Source: Saprospiraceae bacterium
Lineage (GTDB): Bacteria; Bacteroidota; Bacteroidia; Chitinophagales; Saprospiraceae
DNA length: 64,000 nt
Assembly (NCBI GenBank): GCA_016709995.1
Contig: JADJLQ010000001.1
Span: 1,894,001 to 1,958,000 of the forward strand
Reading direction: 5' to 3'
Shown: positions 55,898 through 62,532 of the stretch, in pieces
How positions within the stretch are numbered: position 1 is the first letter of the stretch
How the letters are laid out: each line of letters begins with the position of its first letter
Made by a program: the position numbers and the translations under genes
The notes under the pieces: generated by a model
What the model saw: the letters and a program-made list of their open reading frames with translations, nothing else
Databases searched by the model: none
What the model was told of the DNA's origin: nothing

Positions 55898-56709
55898 ACT
55901 CATTCTCTCTAAATGAAACCTGGCTGGACCTGTTTGAGCGATATTATCTCAAACAAATGTCCGATGAAGAGACTACTGATTTCCTTCAAAACCTTAATAA
56001 AAATCAAGATGCTTCCAAGGCTTATGACGCCTTTGTAATTTCAAAAGAAGTCGTCGAACAAAAAATTGAAGCCAGTCTTCGAGCTCAAATTCAAGAATGG
56101 CAGCTCAAAGTAACCGATCGGGACCAAAAAGAAAACAGCAAAATAATACAACTTGAAAAACCTCAAACAACCACGAAGCCTGTCAGATGGATACGATGGG
56201 TTGCTGCTGCAGCTATATTATTTGTCGTAGGATTTGGGTACACCAAGTATATGTATGTAAAAGAATATGCCGATACTTTAGGTCGAGACTATATTGAGGA
56301 AATTACAGCGCTGCAGTTACGATCTCCCGGCGAATCACCAGAAGCCCCGCTGTTTGACATTTTGAATAAATATCACAACGATTATACCAGTGCTATCAAA
56401 GAGCTGGATAAAATAGAACCTGCTACCGGTGCTGTGTACTCAAAAGCCCAACAATATATCGGCAGGATGTATACCCGTATGGGCCAATGCGAACCAGCGG
56501 CAAATGCTTTCACCAAGGCAGGTGTTGTCGCGGATGCAGATATCGATATGAGCGCCGTGATCTGCCTTATCAAAAGTCATCAGACATCTACCCCAATGTT
56601 TGAAAAAAAACTCAATAAAATACTTTCGGATCCAAACCATCCAAATTATACAGATGCTCAAAAAATAAAAAATGACACCAAAGGAATCTGGTGGAGTTTA
56701 TTCAATTGA
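55894..56709 (+). CDS. Single-pass membrane protein with TPR-like C-terminus, probable anti-sigma factor
   Basis: A 271-residue protein. The N-terminal 90 residues are acidic and helical (YYLKQMSDEETTDFLQNL), like zinc-free anti-sigma domains. One membrane helix follows (WVAAAAILFVVGFGYTKYMY, about 103-122). The outer part has TPR-like helices (YIGRMYTRMGQCEPAANAFTKAG). The 4-base overlap with the sigma gene implies coupled translation, hence the anti-sigma reading; no anti-sigma motif proves it. Its 3' end overlaps comF by 38 bases. Confidence 0.65.
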   Translation: MNSFSLNETWLDLFERYYLKQMSDEETTDFLQNLNKNQDASKAYDAFVISKEVVEQKIEASLRAQIQEWQLKVTDRDQKENSKIIQLEKPQTTTKPVRWIRWVAAAAILFVVGFGYTKYMYVKEYADTLGRDYIEEITALQLRSPGESPEAPLFDILNKYHNDYTSAIKELDKIEPATGAVYSKAQQYIGRMYTRMGQCEPAANAFTKAGVVADADIDMSAVICLIKSHQTSTPMFEKKLNKILSDPNHPNYTDAQKIKNDTKGIWWSLFN

Positions 56710-57424
56710 ACATGTAATTCGACAAGGCGCATTCTTTTTTACTGATTTTTCTTCAAGTTTATTAGATCTCTTTTTTCCAGGCATATGTATGGCCTGTGAA
56801 GAACAGCAGGCCATTCGAAATCATCTATATTGTGTACACTGCACTTATGAAATATCGGCTACCCAGCATTGGGACCATCGTCAGAATGAGTTTACTCAAA
56901 AGTTTGTGGGTAGAATCCCCATCGAACAAGGTGCCTCCTTGTATAAGTTTGTACCTGGCGGATTGTTTCAGAAAGTCATACACAAACTGAAATATCAATC
57001 CCGTCCGGAAATTGGAGTCCACCTGGGACGGATAGCCGGTCGGGAAATGAAGAAAAAATGGGATTTGCCTGACATGATCATTCCTGTACCGATCCACCCA
57101 CAAAAACTCTGGACCAGGGGGTACAATCAAGCAGAACGTATTGCATATGGAATCTCTCAAGAATTATCAGTTCCGGTACATCAGCGTTCATTGGCCAAAG
57201 TTCATATGACCAAAAGCCAAACTGGATTTCATAGAATGGAAAGAATGAATAATGTAGAGGACGCATTCAAATTGATGGATCATAAAAACTATTCTAAAAA
57301 ACATATCTTATTGGTAGACGATGTACTGACTACTGGTGCTACGCTGGAAGCATGTGCCAAACCCTTGCTGCAAATACCCGATATCAGAATCAGTATGTTT
57401 ACCCTGGCCATAGGTCAGTTATGA
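56672..57424 (+). CDS. comF: ComF family phosphoribosyltransferase-like protein
   Basis: A 250-residue ComF-type protein linked in the family to DNA uptake. The N-terminal zinc ribbon has Cys39, Cys42, Cys54 and Cys57 (GICMACEEQ...LYCVHC). The C-terminal phosphoribosyltransferase fold has IIPVPIHPQKLWTRGYNQAE and the PRPP motif HILLVDDVLTTGATLEAC. The start at 56672 overlaps the preceding gene by 38 bases; no later in-frame ATG precedes the zinc ribbon, so the overlap seems real. Confidence 0.92.
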   Translation: MTPKESGGVYSIEHVIRQGAFFFTDFSSSLLDLFFPGICMACEEQQAIRNHLYCVHCTYEISATQHWDHRQNEFTQKFVGRIPIEQGASLYKFVPGGLFQKVIHKLKYQSRPEIGVHLGRIAGREMKKKWDLPDMIIPVPIHPQKLWTRGYNQAERIAYGISQELSVPVHQRSLAKVHMTKSQTGFHRMERMNNVEDAFKLMDHKNYSKKHILLVDDVLTTGATLEACAKPLLQIPDIRISMFTLAIGQL

Positions 57425-57480
57425 TGATTCATTTAGATTTTTATGTTTCCTTAAAATAATATTCGGAGCTTTGGACCACT

Positions 57481-57987
57481 ATGGATCTTGCTCAAACGAT
57501 CATCGACGAATCGATCAGTAGGTTAAAAGAAAGTCATCACAAAATCGTAGCAGCCCTGGCTATACTTGACGAATCATCTATTTGGTGGAAACCCAATGAA
57601 AACAGCAATAGTATAGGTAATATCCTACTGCACCTTTGTGGTAATCTTACCCAATACATCCTAAGCGGGATAGGCGGTCTGCCTGATCATAGGAATAGAA
57701 CTGAAGAATTTATCCACCACACCCCAATAGCCAAAGAGGAGCTGGTGCAAAAGCTTGAGGCGATCATGGATTCGGTATATGCTGTCATAGACCAATGTGA
57801 CGACGCTGAATTGTTGAAGTTAAGAGGGGTACAGTGTTATCAAATGACCGGCGTCGGCATCCTGATCCATGTGACAGAGCACCTTTCGTACCACACGGGA
57901 CAGATAGTCTATTTTGCAAAATGGAAAACAGGTAGATCAATGAATTTTTACGACGACGAACGCCTCAAAGGAAAAAGTGGGATTTAA
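57481..57987 (+). CDS. DinB family (DUF1572-like) putative metal-binding protein
   Basis: A 168-residue four-helix protein of the DinB/YfiT superfamily. Likely metal-binding histidines are in ILLHLCGNLTQYI and near the C-terminus in HVTEHLSYHTGQIVYF. NSIGNILLHLCGN and the final KWKTGRSMNFYDD are typical. Family members are thiol-dependent transferases or uncharacterised; the substrate is not known here. It stands 56 bases after comF. Confidence 0.82.
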   Translation: MDLAQTIIDESISRLKESHHKIVAALAILDESSIWWKPNENSNSIGNILLHLCGNLTQYILSGIGGLPDHRNRTEEFIHHTPIAKEELVQKLEAIMDSVYAVIDQCDDAELLKLRGVQCYQMTGVGILIHVTEHLSYHTGQIVYFAKWKTGRSMNFYDDERLKGKSGI

Positions 57988-58066
57988 AACGAAAAACAAA
58001 GCTCCCTGTGAAATTGAGTCATCAGAAAAGGAAAGAAATGAAAGCAAAAATGAATATTCCCTGAAA

Positions 58067-58351
58067 TCAACCTTCGAAATGCTTGGGTTTGCCATCCATA
58101 TCCTCTTCCAGGTCATTATCATGGCCCATGATCCACTTCAACCAGGGCAAAATATAGAAGGGTAGAAATCCAAAAACAAAGGCAATAAATCCTGTTTTAA
58201 GAATTTTCTTCTCCCCTGCTACATCGCCTGTACGCGTGGGCAATACATAATACATTATGACAAATAAAAGAATTGACAACAAAACAGAAAAGATCAGACG
58301 GTATCTTTTCTTGTCTTTTCTTGAAATTTTGCTTGAGAATATACCTGCCAT
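58067..58351 (-). CDS. Small two-helix membrane protein, function unknown
   Basis: A 94-residue protein with a basic N-terminus (SSKISRKDKKRYR), two membrane helices (LIFSVLLSILLFVIMYYVL and FIAFVFGFLPFYILPWLKWI) and an acidic tail (HDNDLEEDMDGK). No family recognised. It lies alone on the minus strand between the DinB gene and the reductase gene. Confidence 0.6.
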   Translation of the reverse strand: MAGIFSSKISRKDKKRYRLIFSVLLSILLFVIMYYVLPTRTGDVAGEKKILKTGFIAFVFGFLPFYILPWLKWIMGHDNDLEEDMDGKPKHFEG

Positions 58352-58515
58352 ATGAAAATTGAAATTACAACCATCTAAGGTAATATTTTTGTTGGATTGT
58401 AATAACTAACCCAGCCCGATCAAAAATTGTCCATTGATTTGAGCCCATTTAACCCAAACACAGATGATGCGGGTTCTCCAATAGCTGGTAACAATTAAAT
58501 AGGTGTCAGTTTTTG

Positions 58516-58523
58516 TACTTTTG
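58516..58523 (+). promoter_or_regulatory. -7 box TACTTTTG, three bases before ATG 58527
   Basis: Exact TAnnTTTG match separated from the start codon of the reductase gene only by AGC, predicting a leaderless transcript. It also argues against the in-frame codon at 58503 as the start. Confidence 0.5.
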
Positions 58524-58526
58524 AGC

Positions 58527-59750
58527 ATGACGCATTCTAAGATCGTGATCGTGGGGGGAGGGCCGGCAGGTTGTGCTTGTGCTTTGCTTCTGGCAGAAAA
58601 AAAGATACCTGTCACTATCATTGAAAAAGCAATTTTCCCCCGGGATAAGATCTGTGGAGATGCTTTGAGCCTGGATGTGATCAATCAATTAGGGATGATA
58701 TCACCTGACCTGGCAGCGCAGTTTCAGCACATTAGCAATAAGATATCTATTTATGGGGGGCGGATTATTTCGCCAACCGGTCACCTTTGGGAGGTACCCA
58801 TATTGACTAAAAATCAGCACAACAATGCTTATGTCTGTCCCCGATTAGATTTTGACAATTTTTTATTTCAATATACCAAAGGGCATCCTACTGTTGAGGT
58901 GATAGAAGATTGCCGGGTACAGTCGCTGGATTACGATGCCGACACAAGAGTGAACATCGTCACCAGCAAAGGAGTGATGAAGGCAGACCTCGTCATCGGA
59001 GCAGATGGAGCCCAGAGCACCGTGGCTCGTCATTTTTCTTCTGACAGAAACATGGACAAAAAAAGGACTAGTGCCGCTTTGCGGAGGTACTATGAGCAGG
59101 TCACAGGATTTCACGAAGAGAATTATATCGAACTATATTTTTTCCGCAAAACCATACCCGGCTATTTGTGGGTATTTCCCCTGGCAGACCAAAAAGCCAA
59201 TGTAGGTATAGGCATATTGTCCTCATTTATTTCGAAAAAGAAAATAAATCTTAAGGAAACCCTGGACGAACTGATCTCCACGCATCCTATGTTAAAAGTT
59301 CGGTTTGCGCATGCCAGGGCACTTGAGTCTGTCAAAGGATTTAACCTGCCTTTAGCGTCCAGGAAAAGAAAAATATCAGGTGACCGATACCTCCTCCTTG
59401 GTGATGCAGCTTCGCTGATAGATCCCCTGAGCGGAGAAGGTATCGGCAATGCTATCCGAAGTGGTCGGGTCGCTGCCATGCATATCATCCAACATCTTGG
59501 CCAGGGCGATTTTTCCGCCAAAACCAATCAACTCTATGATGCGGAGATCTATCGGAGGATGTGGAAAGAGCTCCAGTTTAGTGCACGACTACAACGAATA
59601 TTGAGGTATCCCCAGCTATTGGATTTTGTCATCAAAAAGGCTAAAGCCAGTCCTCGTATACAACAGACACTCAGAAATATAATGGATGATATCCATCAGC
59701 AAAAACAACGCCTCCATCCGAAGTTTTACTGGGAATTGCTGACAAAGTGA
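58527..59750 (+). CDS. Geranylgeranyl reductase family FAD-dependent oxidoreductase
   Basis: FAD monooxygenase-fold reductase of about 407 residues. The start at ATG 58527 gives the usual N-terminus HSKIVIVGGGPAGCACAL. ICGDALSLDVINQLG, LVIGADGAQSTVARHF and LLLGDAASLIDPLSGEGIGNA are the family's FAD and substrate motifs. Members reduce polyprenyl chains of lipids or quinones. The stop codon lies inside a 42-bp REP-like repeat (59741-59782), so the last codons may have been set by its arrival. Confidence 0.9.
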   Translation: MTHSKIVIVGGGPAGCACALLLAEKKIPVTIIEKAIFPRDKICGDALSLDVINQLGMISPDLAAQFQHISNKISIYGGRIISPTGHLWEVPILTKNQHNNAYVCPRLDFDNFLFQYTKGHPTVEVIEDCRVQSLDYDADTRVNIVTSKGVMKADLVIGADGAQSTVARHFSSDRNMDKKRTSAALRRYYEQVTGFHEENYIELYFFRKTIPGYLWVFPLADQKANVGIGILSSFISKKKINLKETLDELISTHPMLKVRFAHARALESVKGFNLPLASRKRKISGDRYLLLGDAASLIDPLSGEGIGNAIRSGRVAAMHIIQHLGQGDFSAKTNQLYDAEIYRRMWKELQFSARLQRILRYPQLLDFVIKKAKASPRIQQTLRNIMDDIHQQKQRLHPKFYWELLTK

Positions 59751-59782
59751 AAGGGAGACTTCGAGTCACCCCTTCACTTGTC
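59741..59782. repeat. REP-like palindromic repeat, copy 1 (imperfect)
   Basis: A 42-bp sequence identical to copy 2 at 60510-60551 except for two bases. It folds as a hairpin with arms GTGAAAGGGAGACT / AGTCACCCCTTCAC around TCG; the two changed bases unpair the left arm. It overlaps the 3' end of the reductase gene and lies just beyond the 3' end of the RAYT gene. Confidence 0.85.
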
Positions 59783-59792
59783 CCTCGACTCG

Positions 59793-60464
59793 TCACTTGA
59801 TTCCTATGATTGTCCTGCCCATCTCGACATTGCAAATGCCATCATTCTCTAATCCCGCGTATCCTCTGGCTGAAGAGTATTTCCAATTAATAGTTGCATT
59901 GACTAACCCGGCTTTGATTGGATTTTCGTGAATGTATTTCATACAAGTATATCCATAATTATTATCTATAGTAAATCGAAAATCAGCCTTTCCATTTGAT
60001 TTTGCCACCGTAATAAATTCTTCACTCCATCCATCTTTTGATTTGCAATCAGCTCTAAAAACACTGCCAGTCCAGTTCCTTTCTTTATTGAGTGCTCTGG
60101 TATAAGTACGCTGTAGTATACCAATAGCCTCGTTTAAAGAAACCAGCGAATTTTCATTGACTTTGAAAAGAGTAGGTGAAGAGTTGGTGAATCCCTTCTC
60201 ACCATATTTATTTTTCAGCCTTTGTCGTTCAACTTCTTCTACATGGTTTCTCAGTGTCTTCCGCTCAATGAAATCTTTATGCACATAGATTTGCCAATGA
60301 AAATGGGTAGGCATAAGGCAATATGATATAACATCAACAAAAGGCAAAAGGTATGCTTTCATTTTCCATCTAAAGTATTCATAGTTTTCATCAGAAAAGA
60401 AAATGGTATTTCTATTGTTGCCCTGGTTATAGACATGAAAAAGCTGGTTTGTGTAAAAATTCAT
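59793..60464 (-). CDS. REP-associated tyrosine transposase (RAYT, Y1_Tnp family)
   Basis: A 223-residue single-strand DNA endonuclease of the IS200-like Y1 family. The HUH motif is MPTHFHWQIY. The catalytic Tyr is probably that of LQRTYTRALNKE, followed by the family segment NWTGSVFRADCKSK and the C-terminal YIHENPIKAGLV. The start at ATG 60464 is preceded three bases upstream by TAAATTTG. It is flanked by REP-like repeats on both sides and appears intact. Confidence 0.88.
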   Translation of the reverse strand: MNFYTNQLFHVYNQGNNRNTIFFSDENYEYFRWKMKAYLLPFVDVISYCLMPTHFHWQIYVHKDFIERKTLRNHVEEVERQRLKNKYGEKGFTNSSPTLFKVNENSLVSLNEAIGILQRTYTRALNKERNWTGSVFRADCKSKDGWSEEFITVAKSNGKADFRFTIDNNYGYTCMKYIHENPIKAGLVNATINWKYSSARGYAGLENDGICNVEMGRTIIGIK

Positions 60465-60467
60465 TTC

Positions 60468-60499
60468 CAAATTTAATTTAATAAAGACCAACGAGCAAA
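60468..60499 (-). promoter_or_regulatory. Promoter of the RAYT gene
   Basis: On the minus strand TAAATTTG (60475-60468), an exact -7 match, lies three bases before the ATG. A TTTG lies 20 bases upstream at about 60499-60496. The transcript would be leaderless. Confidence 0.55.
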
Positions 60500-60509
60500 G
60501 TCACAAAGT

Positions 60510-60551
60510 GACAAAGTGAAGGGGTGACTTCGAGTCACCCCTTCACTTGTC
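60510..60551. repeat. REP-like palindromic repeat, copy 2 (perfect hairpin)
   Basis: Perfect 16-bp arms AAGTGAAGGGGTGACT / AGTCACCCCTTCACTT (60514-60529 and 60533-60548) around a TCG loop. Just outside, GTCAC-AAA-GTGAC (60500-60512) forms a second small palindrome. It lies between the RAYT start and the MazF-type toxin gene. Confidence 0.9.
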
Positions 60552-60558
60552 TCGCAAA

Positions 60559-60891
60559 TTAATATTTGAGTAAATCACTGATCGTTACCAGGCAGGATTT
60601 GAAAGTCATTTCACTGATCTCCCCCAATTTCTGCTGTAACCGAATTTTAGAAATTGATTTTATTTGAAAAAGTAAGATTTCGGATGGAGCCTCTAATCCA
60701 TTCGATTTATCGGGAGATAACACCGGATGACCTTTATAGTTTTTGATTTTAGAGGATAATGGGGCGACGATCACTATGGGCATATGATCATTCAATGCAT
60801 TACCACTTAATATTACCACCGGCCATATGCCCGATTGTTCTGAGCCGATGGTTGGATTAAGATCAGCCATCCAAATCTCTTTTTGTTTCAT
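60559..60891 (-). CDS. MazF/PemK family toxin
   Basis: Type II toxin, probably a sequence-specific mRNA endonuclease, 110 residues. The family N-terminus KQKEIWMADLNPTIGSEQSG followed by IWPVVILSGNALN is clear, with VIVAPLSSKIKNYKGHPVL and LLFQIKSISKIRL further on. The conserved Arg before PVV is replaced by Trp (GIWPVV). It overlaps the antitoxin gene by 4 bases. Confidence 0.9.
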   Translation of the reverse strand: MKQKEIWMADLNPTIGSEQSGIWPVVILSGNALNDHMPIVIVAPLSSKIKNYKGHPVLSPDKSNGLEAPSEILLFQIKSISKIRLQQKLGEISEMTFKSCLVTISDLLKY

Positions 60892-61121
60892 AGATCCAAC
60901 TGATTCAAGTAGTCCATCATCCCTTCTTCAGCCATTTTGATCACATCTACATCCTTAGCTGCTTTTTTGAAGGATATGATATACTCAGCTCTTTCCAAAT
61001 GATCCAGATATAACTTCAGGGCCGCTTCAATCAGTTTATTTTTAGGTAAAGACAGCGCTTTAGCTTTTAAAGCAAGTTTCTCCAAGAGCTCATCCGGCAA
61101 ATTACTGGTAAAAGTGGACAT
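60888..61121 (-). CDS. Ribbon-helix-helix antitoxin of the MazF-type toxin
   Basis: A 77-residue protein from ATG 61121 (STFTSNLPDELLEKLALKAK). The N-terminal strand plus two helices make a ribbon-helix-helix DNA-binding domain, and the acidic C-terminus (KMAEEGMMDYLNQLDL) would wrap the toxin. The stop overlaps the toxin start as ATGA. The palindromes just upstream are likely its operators. Confidence 0.85.
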   Translation of the reverse strand: MSTFTSNLPDELLEKLALKAKALSLPKNKLIEAALKLYLDHLERAEYIISFKKAAKDVDVIKMAEEGMMDYLNQLDL

Positions 61122-61128
61122 ATGGATT

Positions 61129-61163
61129 ATATTTATAAATATCAAATATAAATCTAATTTATA
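61129..61163. promoter_or_regulatory. Palindromic operator candidates of the MazEF-type operon
   Basis: Perfect 14-bp palindrome ATATTTATAAATAT (61129-61142) and inverted repeat TATAAAT-CTA-ATTTATA (61147-61163) directly upstream of the antitoxin ATG. Ribbon-helix-helix antitoxins commonly bind such sites to repress their own operon. Confidence 0.5.
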
Positions 61164-61239
61164 AAACGCAAATAAAATGTCTTTTTTTACTTTTCAAGAA
61201 CATACCTGTAGATTGGCCTAAAATTAAAACGATTTACTG

Positions 61240-61746
61240 ATGAATATAGATGATATATGGATCGGTGATGAGGTGATGGTAAAATCTAGCAGAGTCCGAG
61301 GTTGGTTTCAAGGCAAAGGAAACTCAGGTCTATTTAAGATTAAATCTGCTGATGGAAAGATACTGGAAGTCAATGCAGAAGAGATTGCTTTGATTGGTCA
61401 CCCCACCAAATCTGACAAAAATACCGGTGGCATTAAATCTTCAGAAAAAGCTGGAAAGCCATCCAGCAAAAAATCCACCATTCTGAATTTGGAGTATGAA
61501 TCGTTGAAAAATGACTTCCCGCGTACCCACGATCGACCACTGGATTACCAATTGGAAGTTTGTGAAGAGTTTATCCAATCCCTCCTTGCCCAGAAAAAAA
61601 CATTTTGTAAAATCATATTTGGTGATGACGCCATCTTAAAGTCATCCGTGGCAGCTCTACTCAGAAAAATCCCGGAGGTTTCCATCTACACTCCTCACCC
61701 GAATCAGGATGCCTGGGAAGTATGGTTTGATGATGAAAGTGAATGA
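61240..61746 (+). CDS. SH3-like plus Smr-like small protein, function unknown
   Basis: A 168-residue protein. The N-terminal 55 residues (IDDIWIGDEVMVKSSRVRG, then GLFKIKSADGKILEV) form a beta-barrel like that preceding Smr domains in Bacteroidota. A Lys/Ser-rich linker follows (SSEKAGKPSSKKS). The C-terminal 80 residues (LDYQLEVCEEFIQSLLAQ, CKIIFGDDAILKSSVAALLRK) have the layout of an Smr domain, but the DxHG and HGxG motifs are missing, so nuclease activity is doubtful. Divergent from the MazEF-type operon. Confidence 0.55.
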   Translation: MNIDDIWIGDEVMVKSSRVRGWFQGKGNSGLFKIKSADGKILEVNAEEIALIGHPTKSDKNTGGIKSSEKAGKPSSKKSTILNLEYESLKNDFPRTHDRPLDYQLEVCEEFIQSLLAQKKTFCKIIFGDDAILKSSVAALLRKIPEVSIYTPHPNQDAWEVWFDDESE

Positions 61747-61876
61747 GGGGAGGCAATTTGTAAGGATCCTTTTTAATAAGTTGTCAGTAGCTTCGTAAGT
61801 ATTGTCACAATTCTCCAACTCTCCAATATGGCAGTTTGTTCTTTGCTGTCGATCTTCTTTAGATCTACGAAAACGA

Positions 61877-61927
61877 CACCCTCTCCCCTACTGAGCTGGT
61901 CACGGAAGCCGCTGCCCTGGGCCATAA
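61877..61927 (+). pseudogene. 51-bp duplicated fragment of dnaE
   Basis: Bases 61877-61927 match 62574-62624, inside the beginning of dnaE, with two mismatches in 51. The frame encodes TLSPTELVTEAAALGHK, the same residues as DnaE 16-32, but an in-frame TAG precedes it and no start exists. It is a remnant on the far side of the RelE-type gene pair from dnaE. Confidence 0.85.
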
Positions 61928-61948
61928 GACTTACAGACGGATATCAAA

Positions 61949-62210
61949 CTATGGAAAATATTTGTAAATATTCTTTCGATCTAAAACTCTTACAAGTTCA
62001 ATCACGTTATTTTCAAAGAAGAAACCAACTCTAAACCTATTCAGTTTGATACGATACGCTGTTTTATGGCCAGCTAATTTCCTGCAATTTTTAATGTCAG
62101 ATAATTTTTCTGCACGAACAATCTCATCAAATATGTACGACAATTTGATTTTTATATCCTGGTAATTTATCAGCTTCCTTTTCAAAAGCACGCCTGGAAA
62201 ACAACTTCAT
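61949..62210 (-). pseudogene. RelE/ParE-type toxin gene with a +1 frameshift
   Basis: Starting at ATG 62210, which overlaps the antitoxin stop as ATGA, the frame reads MKLFSRRAFEKEADKLPGYK and on to VVHI, then stops at TGA. Dropping one T of the TTT at 62131-62129 restores an 86-residue RelE-type toxin: DEIVRAEKLSDIKNCRKL, HKTAYRIKLNRFRVGFFF and the C-terminus RVLDRKNIYKYFP. The catalytic-type Arg and C-terminal aromatic residues are all there downstream. Either the toxin is inactivated, or this is a homopolymer error in the assembly. Confidence 0.8.
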
Positions 62211-62407
62211 TTCCCTTGTCGCAATCTTGTGACCATTTCTGCTTGCTCTTTATCCGTCAGTTTACGTGACTTCCTACCTTCTTCCATTGCTTTAAGCATA
62301 GCCTTGTCTTCATCCTTTTCAGTATGATGTTTAATAGAAAGGCTTTTTAGAAAAGCAGAAACTACTTTAGCTTCACGATCATTTTTTGGGTCAACAATAA
62401 AGGTCAT
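62207..62407 (-). CDS. Antitoxin of the RelE-type module
   Basis: A 66-residue, mostly charged helical protein from ATG 62407 (TFIVDPKNDREAKVVSAFLK), ending in LTDKEQAEMVTRLRQGK. This resembles the small Bacteroidota antitoxins paired with RelE/ParE toxins. The stop overlaps the toxin start by 4 bases. TATTTTTG lies three bases before the ATG. The antitoxin is intact although the toxin frame is broken. Confidence 0.75.
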   Translation of the reverse strand: MTFIVDPKNDREAKVVSAFLKSLSIKHHTEKDEDKAMLKAMEEGRKSRKLTDKEQAEMVTRLRQGK

Positions 62408-62410
62408 ACA

Positions 62411-62418
62411 CAAAAATA
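62411..62418 (-). promoter_or_regulatory. -7 box TATTTTTG, three bases before antitoxin ATG 62407
   Basis: Exact TAnnTTTG match on the minus strand; only TGT separates it from the start codon. The in-frame TTG at 62413 lies inside the box. Predicts a leaderless toxin-antitoxin mRNA. Confidence 0.5.
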
Positions 62419-62532
62419 CGGAATAATACAGATTCTCATTTTTCAGGGGTCCATCTTTTAAATAGTTTTGTATCGGCTTTTAAAAAGTCTACTTTTCCAT
62501 CTATATTTGTCGAATTATCCGACATTTGCCAG

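Larger units (their letters stand above)
59741..60551 (-). mobile_element. RAYT transposase gene flanked by two REP-like repeats
   Basis: Directly repeated 42-bp palindromic elements bracket a single Y1 transposase gene of the REP-associated type. No IS200/IS605 orfB is present. This is the layout of a domesticated RAYT-REP unit rather than a standard IS. Confidence 0.75.

Noticed and set aside
57977..58165. 62-codon plus-strand frame after the DinB gene
   Set aside because: Mostly antisense to the two-helix membrane protein gene, whose minus-strand frame has a sensible topology.
61828..62034. 68-codon plus-strand frame over the dnaE fragment
   Set aside because: It reads the dnaE-derived stretch in the wrong frame and runs opposite the toxin gene; it is chance.
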